From positions 1 through 22,206 of the forward strand of contig NW_003150842.1 in NCBI RefSeq assembly GCF_000003605.2: DNA of 22,206 nt. Reading direction: 5' to 3'. Positions within the stretch are counted from its first letter, which is position 1; every line of letters begins with the position of its first letter. Source of the DNA: Saccoglossus kowalevskii (taxonomy: Eukaryota > Hemichordata > Enteropneusta > Harrimaniidae). The position numbers and the translations under genes were made by a program. Of this stretch, positions 1 to 9,049 are shown piece after piece. Under the pieces are notes generated by a model. It was not told where the DNA came from, did not search any database, and worked only from the letters and a program-made list of their open reading frames with translations.

Positions 1-1449
1 GATGACACATAGCGCTAGTATTGTATATTACTGAGAACAGTCACTACTAGTAAAACGTAGTACAGGTGGCACATAGCGCTAGTATTGTATATTACTGATA
101 ACAGTCACTACTAGTAAAACGTAGTACTGGTGACAGATAGCGCTAGTATTGTATATTTATGGTAACACTCAATACTAGTAAAACGTAGTACTGGTGACAG
201 ATAGCGCTAGTATTGTATATTTATGGTAACACTCAATACTAGTAAAACGTAGTACTGGTGACACATAGCGCTAGTATTGTATATGTATGGTAACACTCAA
301 TACTAGTAAAACGTAGTACTGGTGACAGATAGCGCTAGTATTGTATATTTATGGTAACACTCAATACTAGTAAAACGTAGTACTGGTGGCACATAGCACT
401 AGTATTATACATTGGTGGTAACACTCACTACTAGTAAAACGTAGTACTGGTGACACATAGCGCTAGTATTGTTTATTGGTGGTAACACTACTAGTAAAAC
501 GTAGTACTGGTGACACATAGCGCTAGTATTGTTTATTGGTGGTAACACTACTAGTAAAACGTAGTACTGGTAACACATAGCGCTAATATTGTATATTACT
601 GGTAACACTACTAGTAAAACGTAATACTGGTGACATATAGCGCTAGTATTGTATATTACTGGTAACACTACTAGTAAAACGTAGTACTGGTAACACATAG
701 CGCTAATATTGTATATTACTGGTAACACTACTAGTAAAACGTAGTACTGGTGACACATAGCGCTAATATTGTATATTACTGGTAACACTACTAGTAAAAC
801 GTAGTACTGGTGACACATAGCGCTAATATTGTATATTACTGGTAACACTACTAGTAAAACGTAGTACTGGTGACACATGGCGCTAATATTGTATATTACT
901 GGTAACACTACTAGTAAAACGTAGTACTGGTGACACATAGCGCTAGTATTGTATATTGAGGGTAACACTACTAGTAAAACGTAGTACTGGTGACACATAG
1001 CGCTAGTATTGTATATTACTGAGAACAGTCACTACTAGTAAAACGTAGTACTGGTAACACATAGCGCTAGTATTGTTTATTGGTGGTAACACTACTAGTA
1101 AAACGTAGTACTGGTAACACATAGCGCTAGTATTGTTTATTGGTGGTAACACTACTAGTAAAACGTAGTACTGGTGACACATAGCGCTAGTATTGTTTAT
1201 TGGTGGTAACACTACTAGTAAAACGTAGTACTGGTGACACATAGCGCTAATATTGTATATTGAGGGTAACACTACTAGTAAAACGTAGTACTGGTGACAC
1301 ATAGCGCTAGTATTGTTTATTGGTGGTAACACTCACTACTAGTAAAACGTAGTACTGGTAACACATAGCGCTAATATTGTATATTGAGGGTAACACTACT
1401 AGTAAAACGTAGTACTGGTGACACATAGCGCTAGTATTGTATGTTACTG
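1..1449. repeat. 60/64-bp minisatellite array, about 24 units, left end outside window
   Basis: About 24 head-to-tail units. From about 481 to 1020 the period is exactly 60 bp; other units are 64 bp because they carry four extra bases (actCACTactag or actCAATactag in place of actactag). Each unit has a strongly conserved core containing actagtaaaacgtagtact, then ggtgacacatagcgctagta, followed by a short variable stretch before the next taacac. That stretch occurs as a few recurring types (tattactgg, ttattggtgg, tattgaggg, tatttatgg), shuffled along the array. The core holds the 8-bp palindrome TAGCGCTA and a 5-bp inverted repeat, ACTAC/GTAGT. The array ends where a unit breaks down at about 1446 (tgttactgctgttatt). 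Minus-strand frames of 197 and 109 codons exist only because 60 is divisible by three; they translate to a 20-residue repeat and stop or shift at 64-bp units. Confidence 0.97.
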
Positions 1450-1709
1450 CTGTTATTAACTATATCTGATCGTGTTAAGTATGTACAGAGGCACAATTTG
1501 GATAGTGTACATATACGATAATTAAATGTTTTCTTGATAGATAACAAAACAAAAACATAAGTCTAATCTTCGGACTGGTAGATTGAATATCAACGTTTTT
1601 TACCGTGATAGACACGTGTCCTAAAAACACTGAAAGCACTATCATTCACATGCACACCAACCCTATTGCTTCATTTACATTCATGATATAACTTTTGAGC
1701 TTCTGATAT
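1450..1709. other. AT-rich sequence without recognisable features
   Basis: Between the minisatellite edge and the MITE at 1710. I see no open frame with a family signature, no splice-bounded exon and no repeat in this stretch. Confidence 0.6.
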
Positions 1710-1918
1710 CAGAGGCGGTTGCACGAAATTATGCTCGGGGCCAGATATGCGACCTTACTAAGGGGTCCGAGGGCAGGCTTCCCTTTAACAATTTTGAAAT
1801 ATAGACCCACTGAAATGCTATTTCCTGCATTTTGAGGGGCAAATTTTGCTGACACAAAAGGTTTCAGCTTGTTTTGGAGGGGCGACTGTACCGCCCCCCC
1901 CCCGTACTGCCGCCACTG
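1710..1918 (-). mobile_element. Short hAT-like MITE (non-autonomous DNA transposon)
   Basis: A 209-bp segment bounded by imperfect inverted ends: CAGAGGCGGTTGCAC at the left and, read inward on the minus strand from 1918, CAGTGGCGGCAGTAC. They match at 11 of 15 positions. CAGNGG-type ends followed by a poly-G stretch (a C run at about 1893-1903 on the plus strand) are typical of hAT-derived short elements in invertebrate genomes. No 8-bp target duplication is visible (flanks tctgatat and gttatttg), so the copy is old or the ends are slightly misplaced. A 79-codon minus-strand frame covering the element has no transposase motif and is not taken as a gene. Confidence 0.55.
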
Positions 1919-2081
1919 GTTATTTGTTTTCAAATAAGACGATTTCAAATGCTTCCGCTATGTAATTATAGTGAATTAAGCCTCACCTTTACGAGCAAAT
2001 GTCCTTTCCCCGGTTGATGCTGCATAACATGACACAAGTTACTGATCAATTGTCCTATATCCCAGCGATACACTTCGTATA

Positions 2082-2105
2082 TATACATACATATATGTAT
2101 GTATA
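2082..2105. repeat. Perfect 24-bp palindrome of CATA/TATG steps
   Basis: The sequence from 2082 to 2105 is identical to its own reverse complement: CATA-type tetranucleotides switch to TATG about a central atatat. It is a low-complexity palindrome that could extrude a cruciform. Its likely origin is simple-repeat slippage, not a protein site. Confidence 0.8.
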
Positions 2106-2224
2106 AATGTACACGCAATGTTGACACAATAGACTCTGCGTCGATCGTGTATACAAGTAATACTAGTATGCTTACAGCGCGGTAATATACACAGCACGTT
2201 TGCCGGGGAGCTCTAATCGGATGC

Positions 2225-2326
2225 TGACGTCAGTGAAAGCTGTTGCTATTATTCCAGCCTCTACGGTGTGTGTGTATATAACGTGAGCAATATGACAAGG
2301 GTCACACGTCATTGGCACCATCATTC
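2225..2326 (+). promoter_or_regulatory. CRE plus TATA promoter-like cluster, no identified gene
   Basis: A full consensus cAMP-response element, TGACGTCA, lies at 2225-2232. A TATA box, TATATAA, lies at 2275-2281, 43 bp after the CRE. Downstream are an ACGTCA half-CRE (about 2307-2312) and an initiator match, TCATTC, at 2321-2326. The TATA to TCATTC distance (48 bp to the A) is longer than the usual ~30 bp, so the true start may lie nearer 2303-2311. Just beyond, 2339-2355 holds AACAATT-ATC-AATTGTT, a 7-bp inverted repeat. The first ATG (2365) is followed directly by TGA. A 66-codon frame at 2466-2666 could be transcribed but has no recognisable domain. The arrangement resembles promoters of regulated neuroendocrine genes; which gene it serves is not visible. 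Confidence 0.35.
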
Positions 2327-2330
2327 AGAG

Positions 2331-3203
2331 TAAAAACAAACAATTATCAATTGTTCCCACTAAACATGTGAAATACTGATATTGTAAATCATTTTAAATC
2401 TTTATTTTTATTTAATATGGCTGTTTTAACAGTATCATTGTAATTTATAACGCACATGAATACACATGTCCATCAAAATGAACCTAGCACATCGACAACA
2501 GCTACAAGAACATTTTTACACTCACCATAACATCTTGCTACCATCCATACTTGTACGAGAATTCATTTTGATTGACAAGGTCGGTAGTCCTAATTATTTT
2601 CAGATGGCGTGTACAACTTGTCTTGTTCGCAACATATGTCAAATTCAATATTGTATTAGTTTCTAGTATGACAATTGTTGAATGTATTGTTAGGACATTA
2701 GGGAATTGCATATTAAGTGTTAATATAATAGAAAGCATGTACCTTCCATGGCAATTATATTTTTCAAATAAGAGAACTTGCGTCTATTAATAAAAAGAAA
2801 ATTTAACGGGGTTATTTTCGCTGGAAGGATTGGGTTAATTACAAACAGAAGGCAATGCCTCCACGCAATACATGAACTTGCATGTGCCCGTGGCAAAAAT
2901 ACCGTTTATCCACATATACGTACACATGTATATTTAATGGACTGTAAAGTATAACAAACATGCTATACGTGGAATTGCTTTAATTTGGCTTCATATCTCC
3001 CCTTTCATGCATTTTATTATAGTAAAATCCAGGTCCAACAAAAGAAAAAATCTACCCCCATCTCATTAAGTATTTGGATGTAATTACGTTTTTTTCCAAC
3101 AATTGGGTGTTTTGTTTGTTTGTGTATGTATGTATCATATTTCAGATAATTCGGTGAAAGCTTTGTTTAGGCGATCAGTGGTACTGCTGTGTGGGAGCGA
3201 TTT
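2331..3203. other. AT-rich sequence, no supported gene
   Basis: It contains overlapping short frames on both strands (for example 2466-2666 plus, 2538-2738 minus, 2572-2790 plus) of 66-72 codons. None has a domain signature, biased codon use or clear splice borders. A GTTT/GTAT microsatellite-like patch lies at about 3113-3135. Nothing else is recognisable. Confidence 0.55.
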
Positions 3204-3520
3204 GCTGGAAACTGTTCATAAGGGACTTTTTTATCAATAGACTGGTGGTGCGGTGTGAAAGCGATATAAAGTTAGGCTGATAGGGCTGGAAGCGGTTGAG
3301 ATCCTAATGCTGGAAACTGTTATCATGGGGATGTTATTGTGATAAAACCGGTGAATGAAGGCGAGAGCAATATCTAGGAAATGTTTGTGAGAGACGTCGT
3401 GTCAATAGAACCGCTGGGTGAGAGTAAAACGCTGAAAACGTTTCGCAAGAGACATATGTGCCAATAAAGCAGATGGTGGTGTTGTTGAGAGCAATACGCT
3501 GAATACTGCTTGTAAGTTAA
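3204..3520 (+). repeat. Heavily decayed ~60-bp tandem repeat
   Basis: The phrase gctggaaactgtt and its variants recur at 3204, 3285 (partial), 3309, 3373 (aggaaatgttt), 3431 (gctgaaaacgttt) and 3498 (gctgaatactgctt). Each full copy is followed at similar offsets by a purine-rich agaga/aggga, a tgt-caata(a/g)a block, a ggtg(g/a) block and gagagcaata. Spacings of the full copies are about 64, 58 and 67 bp, with one longer interval between 3204 and 3309 that includes a partial copy. Divergence is high, so this is an old array or a repeat eroded by indels. I do not recognise the family. Confidence 0.6.
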
Positions 3521-3525
3521 GTGCA

Positions 3526-3958
3526 AAACACAACTAAACATGACAAACAACAGTTACTTCTCATGAACCTTGTCCAAATCGTTCATTAAAAGGTGATTGA
3601 ATTTTTAATGTCTATTTTTGTGAAAAAAACTTCTCATATATAGATATATTTCGATTGTTTCATCACGGTATGTTATGCGTTCAACTATGCGATTATTTTT
3701 ACTACTTTTGTTATTATATTGTAATCTAATAACAATGAAAGTCTTCATTCTACGTGTGCTAGTTATTCCAACCAACAGTATTAGTATTATGTGCACGGAA
3801 AATAACATAAACAATGTTTACAGGAAAGCGGCAATAGCTGTGATTTTATACATTTCTTTTCTTAAATATAACAATGTATAAATGACCAAACCTTAACGAA
3901 ATATTGTTTTAGATTGGATTGGCAAAGTAGCACAATACATGGCTAATGTCACATAAAA
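3526..3958. other. AT-rich spacer, nothing supported
   Basis: Two opposed 68-69-codon frames overlap here (3605-3814 minus, 3675-3881 plus). They are hydrophobic and isoleucine-rich, as expected from AT-rich noncoding DNA, and have no family signature. Confidence 0.55.
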
Positions 3959-4067
3959 TGCGACGTGAAAACGAAGGGTCGAATAGTCGCATTTCGTTAA
4001 AATCGGTCACGTAGAAGACATAAAATCATCAGTGAAAGACCTTCTTGGAGAAGCTTAGCTTTTCAAA
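3959..4067 (+). promoter_or_regulatory. CpG-enriched leader/promoter patch before candidate first exon
   Basis: CpG dinucleotides cluster here (gcgacg, aacgaa, gtcgaa, gtcgca, ttcgtt, atcggt, cacgta within about 60 bp), in contrast to the CpG-poor flanks. At the 3' end TTCAAAATGGCGAC (4063-4076) matches the YY1 site AANATGGCG, which in animals often overlaps transcription or translation starts. No TATA box at a fitting distance is seen. CpG retention plus a YY1-type start is characteristic of broadly expressed animal promoters; the assignment here is inference. Confidence 0.35.
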
Positions 4068-4103
4068 ATGGCGACGTATTTGACATTTCGCTCGGAGTCA
4101 CAG
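4068..4103 (+). CDS. Candidate first coding exon of an unidentified gene (MATYLTFRSESQ)
   Basis: An ATG in a strong start context (caaaATGGCG) opens a 12-codon frame reading MATYLTFRSESQ. It runs directly into a near-consensus donor, CAG|gtaaga, at 4104, in phase 0. A second strong donor, ccg|gtaagt, lies 14 bases later at 4118 and would extend the peptide by five residues, ending in phase 2. The frame sits at the edge of a CpG-enriched patch and overlaps a YY1-like motif, which favours a genuine 5' exon. I do not recognise the protein from 12 residues and cannot identify the next exon: candidate acceptors downstream (for example acttaaacag at about 4345) lead into no convincing open frame. 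It could instead be a chance ATG followed by a donor-like sequence. Confidence 0.33.
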
Positions 4104-5304
4104 GTAAGATGCCACCGGTAAGTTGTACCGTAATCTCTAAGGCTCGCTTGACCAACTACAATAACTGACAATTCTGCCCACGAGGCATTTGTCGGAGAAA
4201 TCAATAGTTTTTTTCAGCGGTAGGTAAATTGTGTATCGTGAACATCCGTGCACACCATCAACCAGTTACTCATTCGAGCGAGTGTTAATCATCTCCGCAA
4301 TACAAATGATAATATGATGGAAGGATAATCACACTACTTAAACAGGTAATCATGTTTTCACTGTGTCAAATGTGTTCTTTGAATTACAAAAATCCATTTA
4401 CTCTATCGAAATTCTTAGCATCACACCCCCAACCAGCTACTCGACACAGAGCAGGTCATGACGAAACAGCCGACATGTCAGTAAGAAAAAAAGCAATCTA
4501 TATTCTAGTCCGGTATTTATAATTCAACTAGATCGTTAGTTGTCAGCGTGAATGTACAATGCATGATGTAGTACTGCGGTGTTGAAAGGACAAAGCAAAC
4601 AGCTTTCCATTTCCACATGAGACTTTTCAAACACATTATTTTTAGTTGCTTGCAGTGTAACCATTGCAATACTGCGTGTGGTATTTCAAATAGATAAATA
4701 CTCCCAGACTATATAAGGAGCAATTCCTAATTCTAATAGTCGATCAAATGTTTAACTGTAGCCAGTTTGTTCTAGTATCTCTAATTTAATGCATTCATTG
4801 TGCTTATTCAAAGGAAAATGTAAAGCTGTTACTTAGAGGTTCGATATTGCCCATAAAAGCATGATTGTTAAACGTCACATGGTAATTACTAAATAATATA
4901 AAACCACTCTAGCCAGGAACACACGGTTTGGAAACGCGATGAGAACTGAAATCGAAATAGTCATATGTGCACATATATAAACATGCCAAATGCTCCTCAC
5001 CACTGTAAGTAGATACGCTCTCAGTTATGCCACAACGAACTGTATCATATCCTGACAGTTGATTTGGGTAATATTGTCCTGCAGCAGCAATAAGTCCCAG
5101 CAGTATACATAAATCTGTGCTATTTAAATTGCTTTTGAACTTCAGCCGCTAATACTCACACTGGGGCCAGGGTGAGAAATTTCTCTTAAATACAACTTAA
5201 TACTCACTCCAAAATGAACGTAAAAGAAGTAATATGATTATGTCGCCTGTATTCAGGGCATACCACACCGGGCGCTGATGCAAATACTAGTAGTTGACTT
5301 TGCA
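4104..5304. other. Possible intron/intergenic DNA, no supported feature
   Basis: This AT-rich stretch follows the candidate first exon. Short frames are unremarkable, and I see no tandem repeat, transposon end or second exon. If 4068-4103 is a true exon, this is its intron. Confidence 0.5.
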
Positions 5305-5625
5305 ATGAATATATGAATTTCATTATGTGAACAGAATTACGAATGAACACGTCTTTGAAAGAGCAGGGACAACGATGTTTCTCGTCAATGAAATAAGGAA
5401 GAGGCAGGCAACGTTTTTTGGGGGGCACGTGATAAAAAGAAAAGAAATGGAACATTTAGTAACGCCAGAGAATTCAAAATTGATGGGAAACGAAGCAGGG
5501 GTAGACAGAAAGAGAAGATGCTTGAGAGTATTACATCATGTTTACAGAAGGAAAAGTCAACACAAACGATATCGTGCAATTGGAACCGTGATAAATGGAT
5601 ATCCATGATAGCCAATGCAGCATAG
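5305..5625 (+). mobile_element. LINE fragment: C-terminal end of ORF2 (endonuclease/reverse transcriptase), frameshifted
   Basis: The frame from about 5327 reads RITNEHVFERAGTT, then IRKRQATFFGGHV and KEMEHLVT. This is the familiar tail following the reverse-transcriptase domain of invertebrate non-LTR elements (family cadence: vTNeeVlrRagt...iikkRklrffGHvmR...ehLv). Around 5463-5476 the frame shifts by one. The continuation is then KIDGKRSRGRQKEKMLESI and, further on, NRDKWISMIANAA, ending at TAG 5623-5625, where the family normally ends. An extra G within the ttttttggggggcac stretch adds a residue before HV. The copy is 5'-truncated: upstream of YVNRITN only a weak trace of the preceding segment remains, to about 5305. 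Catalytic RT and endonuclease domains are absent, so it is dead. Target-site duplications and a poly-A tail were not identified. Confidence 0.85.
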
Positions 5626-6397
5626 TGCAGAATTAATGTGATGCATGAAATGTAGAACAACATTTTGAGATTTATTTTCTTTATTTTGAGTTGTTTGTGG
5701 TGATACATCGTTTACATCTCGACTTGGTTACAGTGCGTTTGTGACTATATACTACGTATTCAATGCTTAAGAAATACTGTACATAAGCACAGTTGGTAAT
5801 TGAGATATTTATTTTTTAATCATATATGCCTAATCTATTTATCTATATATTAATGGCCATCATGATTATCCTAGTTATCACTTCTGCACTATAAAAAGAC
5901 GTAGTTCATAAACACGTAGCGAGTCCTATTTTCATTAAGTAATCGGATCCGGCCACGCTGCACTTCATTGACCTTAGGTGATGTGGAACATGTCGTGAGG
6001 GAAATGTATACTTAGCTTCGAGGGCTAATTATAGTTCAATATTCCACCTATTTATACCCACTGTACTGTTTAAATTCCTTCATTTGATTCTCAACATGCA
6101 ATATAAATTGAAAAAGAAAACCACTAATAGTAAATTTACGTGACTGTAAGTCTATATATGTATTACTTGTTAGTCATCGCATCGACTTTTAACGCGAACT
6201 GTCGCAGAAATACAAAAAAGCTGAAGTTGTCATGTACCTTAATCCTTAAATACAATACAATTTAAATCCACTTTCAATCGTAGACCTATTAGATGGAAAT
6301 TCGGAATACGTTGGTCAATATTGACGGTTTATTCTCATTTACCCAAACCAGAAGACTGTTCTTTTTGAAATTTAATCCTCAATTAAATAATGAACAT
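5626..6397. other. AT-rich sequence after the LINE, no supported gene
   Basis: The first part may include the LINE 3' UTR (agatttattttctttatttt at about 5669-5688), but no clear end is visible. Otherwise there is no recognisable structure. Confidence 0.5.
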
Positions 6398-6447
6398 TAA
6401 GGAACCCACTTACATATTGTGTGCGTCAATGCGTCCAGTGCGTAAAA
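6398..6447 (+). repeat. 50-bp dispersed repeat, copy 1 (inverted partner at 9050-9099)
   Basis: The segment taaggaacccact... gcgtccagtgcgtaaaa matches the reverse complement of 9050-9099 at about 45 of 50 positions, without gaps. Similarity falls off sharply on both sides (faint gaatactaagg/gaacattaagg on the left). The shared block ...ggaacccact(t/g)acatattgt... looks like the conserved core of a dispersed element, perhaps a SINE or MITE fragment. I do not recognise the family. Confidence 0.75.
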
Positions 6448-6791
6448 GATATGACCGAGGACGAACTCAGAACAGTTCGATACGCGTTACTTATCATCAC
6501 TGCACAAAGCAGCTTTGCATAGAACTCATTTGCATATTCGAATATGTTCGAATTACTACGTTTTTTCTTCCCAGTTTTAGTGTATCACGTGCGCCATTAC
6601 ACTACGATAACATTACCTTGAAAAACATAGTCCTCAATAAAATGGTTCGTATTTCGTTTTTTGCTGAAATCTGACATTAATAAATAGTTCAGATGTCACA
6701 TACGTTTTTCCCACTTTTTGTAGTTTTCAAGTACAACTACGAGGGAAACTCGCCGTAGTGCGTAGTGAGGTGATTGAACACAAAATTGAAT

Positions 6792-6903
6792 GCTGCCTGT
6801 GGCAGAGGTACACGCAAATAAAATAACAAATCAATTGACAAACCCAGCCCACGTCAATAAGAGCCCCCCCCCCCCTTACCGAATTTCTGGATTTGCCAGT
6901 GGT
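6792..6903 (-). mobile_element. Short poly-C/TIR-like transposon fragment
   Basis: Read on the minus strand from 6903, the sequence starts CCACTGGCAAATCCAGAAAT, runs through a G stretch (13 C on the plus strand, about 6865-6877) and continues CTCTTATTGACGTGGGCTGG. CACTGGC...TCCAG followed by poly-G is a layout common in non-autonomous DNA transposons and resembles the end of the element at 1710-1918. A possible opposite end, ctgtggcagaggtac (about 6795), matches only about half its positions, so the left limit is uncertain. The plus-strand frame beginning at 6893 overlaps this end and has no family signature. Confidence 0.4.
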
Positions 6904-7103
6904 AAAGCGCAAAGACTTATGGGTAGGATATTGGACCGAGGGCTTTTTGAAAACGTTCGAATGTAAGACGCTTTCAACTGGGGCCTTTTGTCGCTCGTAT
7001 ATTCAATATTCTATAAAGAGACGATGGCGTTGTGTCGTCACCAGAAGCGATGTCTTAGTACAGACGGTGCAGCGTCAATGGAGACAATTTACCTATAAAC
7101 ATA

Positions 7104-7515
7104 CCTATACCTTACGCGGATGTGCCGCCCTTTGAGGTGTGTTTTTCAGCCATCTAGTTTTGGTCTAAAATGGGGTCCACAATGTCGAAATGACTTTCTC
7201 AAGAAAATATCAACTGGGGACTTACCTCAGCTATCTGTAGTTTTTTGAATGCACCCAAAATGCATGCATACTTGAAAGGCTTAATACAAAGTCTATGTAT
7301 TTATTAAATTCTACTTTTAATATGCCAAGAGCGTACTTTGGTCTAAAATGGGGTTTGCCTGACAAATGTTGGGTCTAATGCCGGACAACTGTTTGGTCTT
7401 AGATTTGATATACATTTTTGGTCCAAATTGGTTTAAAATGGGCTATGGGTTTTGCAGCGCGGGCTAAACACCTATACCATCTTATCGGCAGCCAAGTGTT
7501 TGCCCCGGGCTAGAA
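7104..7515 (+). repeat. Composite dispersed repeat rich in GGTCTAAAATGGGG
   Basis: The 18-mer tttggtctaaaatggggt occurs at 7159-7176 and again at 7337-7354. Weaker relatives follow: gggtctaatgccgg (about 7370), tttggtcttag (7392), and ttggtccaaattgg then ttggtttaaaatggg (about 7418-7442). The phrase acctatacc plus a tta-cgg stretch appears near both ends (about 7103 and 7470). The module is more G-rich than its surroundings and looks like part of a dispersed repetitive element with internal sub-repeats. I cannot name the family, and no protein frame runs through it. Confidence 0.55.
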
Positions 7516-7753
7516 CACCGAAAGTATATCTGCCACCACACACTCCCATTTTGTGGTAAAACGCCACAAGACTTATACGTGTTATCATGGTGTAATTTTG
7601 TTATTAAAGGGCTCTTATGTTGATTTATTCCTATTAGTAAACAAGTTTTAAAATATGTTACCGATGCCTAATAATGATTTGTTAGTAAACGAAAAAGAAA
7701 GTGTAAACTTGTTATGATTTACAGACGAAAATAATTAGGGCTCGCTCATTTGT

Positions 7754-7830
7754 TCGACCACCCTTTTTTCCGACGACTCTTTGATCCGACGATCCGATGT
7801 TCCGATAACCCGGTGTTCCGACAATATTTA
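7754..7830 (+). repeat. Decayed 16-bp tandem repeat (CCGAC/CCGAT phased)
   Basis: CCGA-starting units begin at 7770, 7786, 7802 and 7818, each exactly 16 bp apart: ccgacgactctttgat, ccgacgatccgatgtt, ccgataacccggtgtt, ccgacaat. A weaker unit, tcgaccacccttttttt-like, lies before them from 7754. Exact phasing with variable content indicates an ancient short tandem array. Confidence 0.7.
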
Positions 7831-9049
7831 GCATCGGCTAACGCAAACACCCAAACTTGTTAAGAATATAGAACTCTTCAGTCACTTTACCGATGCTTAC
7901 TGAGTACAGTTACCATGTTATCTCTATGGTTATAAAAACAATAATACACAAGTTGCAGATTGTGGAGTAAATGGAAATAGTACGAAGTCTTATCGTCAGT
8001 TATTTTTTTCTCGAGAATAATGTCTCTGGGCGTGCTCGCGTAAATTGTAATATCGGAAATGGCATCCAGAAAAGCATAGTTATGAATATAGCAGTAAATC
8101 TTGCAAATGAACACTGAATGCAGTGCTGTTTTGAGGTGTTTGACCCGAGCTAATAATGTTTAAATTAGTTTTGGGCATAACTTTTGTACCACGTGAATAT
8201 GGTAATATTTTTGAGTGACGCCATATAGGGAATATATATTTTGCGTAAATACGTGCTTGGTGCGTATCGATCGGTCTCGAAGCAACATACTATGCACTAT
8301 GCACAAAATTAGAAACTCCAATTTAATTACCAATAGCTCTACAACATTGTTTGCATGCACATGAAGAAAATAATATATGATAGCTGTAACATAATATGTT
8401 TAATATGTAAGACTTCCCTGTGAAATTGTCAACGAAAACGATATCATCTGTACCATAACCCTATGGCTCTTTGCGATTTACACAATAGTACCTCAGCCAC
8501 AGGCGGCCTTAAAGCTTCATTTTGTGATAAATCATCTTTCTACGCACGGCCATTTTCCCGCAGTTGTTACACATGGAAACGCACTACAAAAAGTGGAAAA
8601 ATGTATGTGGTAACCGAACTATTTATTAATATACTGACTTCAGTAAAAACGTGGCACACTAAAACTGGGAAGGAAAACCCCCGGGAAAAACGTTCTGTTA
8701 ACGTACATAGCTGGGAATAAAACATGAAACACTAATTTTACTCAAATGAACATCTCCGTTTATCTTCTGGTGAATATTTAAAAATATTTCTGGCTTGTAC
8801 GGGTTCGATTCTCCGCGTCTTACAAACACAAAGCTTCTATTAAGTTTATACAATTAGTCATTCATTGTATAATCTACTGATTTTACATCTTCAAAAGAAC
8901 TGCACCTTTCTGATGCAAATCGTGTAATCTAATTAACCGAATATTTTATTAAGCTTCAGCGTCACCTGATAACCTGGATGCAAGTAGTACTGATCTATCG
9001 ATTATACGACTCCATGATGATAATCGCCAGCGCACGGCATTATACGTTT
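7831..9049. other. No supported gene
   Basis: Frames of 66-85 codons (7887-8114 minus, 8160-8360 minus, 8463-8720 plus) show no family signature. A tRNA B-box-like GGTTCGATTC at about 8801 lacks the other parts of a tRNA. Nothing else stands out. Confidence 0.5.

Noticed and set aside
405-1332. Long minus-strand open frames with a 20-residue repeat
   Set aside because: They lie wholly within the 60-bp minisatellite. One of six frames is stop-free in the unit, and 60 is divisible by three, so openness propagates. The 64-bp units break the frame, and no promoter or splice context is present.
1-1449. CRISPR-like array (constant repeats with variable segments)
   Set aside because: Variable segments are only about 8-10 bp and recur as a few types. 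The surrounding DNA is eukaryotic, with no cas genes. It is a minisatellite.
8463-8720. 85-codon plus-strand frame beginning MALCDLHNST
   Set aside because: No family resemblance and no supporting signals; treated as a chance frame.
8801-8816. tRNA or tRNA-derived SINE (GGTTCGATTC B-box)
   Set aside because: No A box, anticodon arm or acceptor stem can be folded around it, and the T-stem itself pairs poorly. A similar chance match occurs near 18386.
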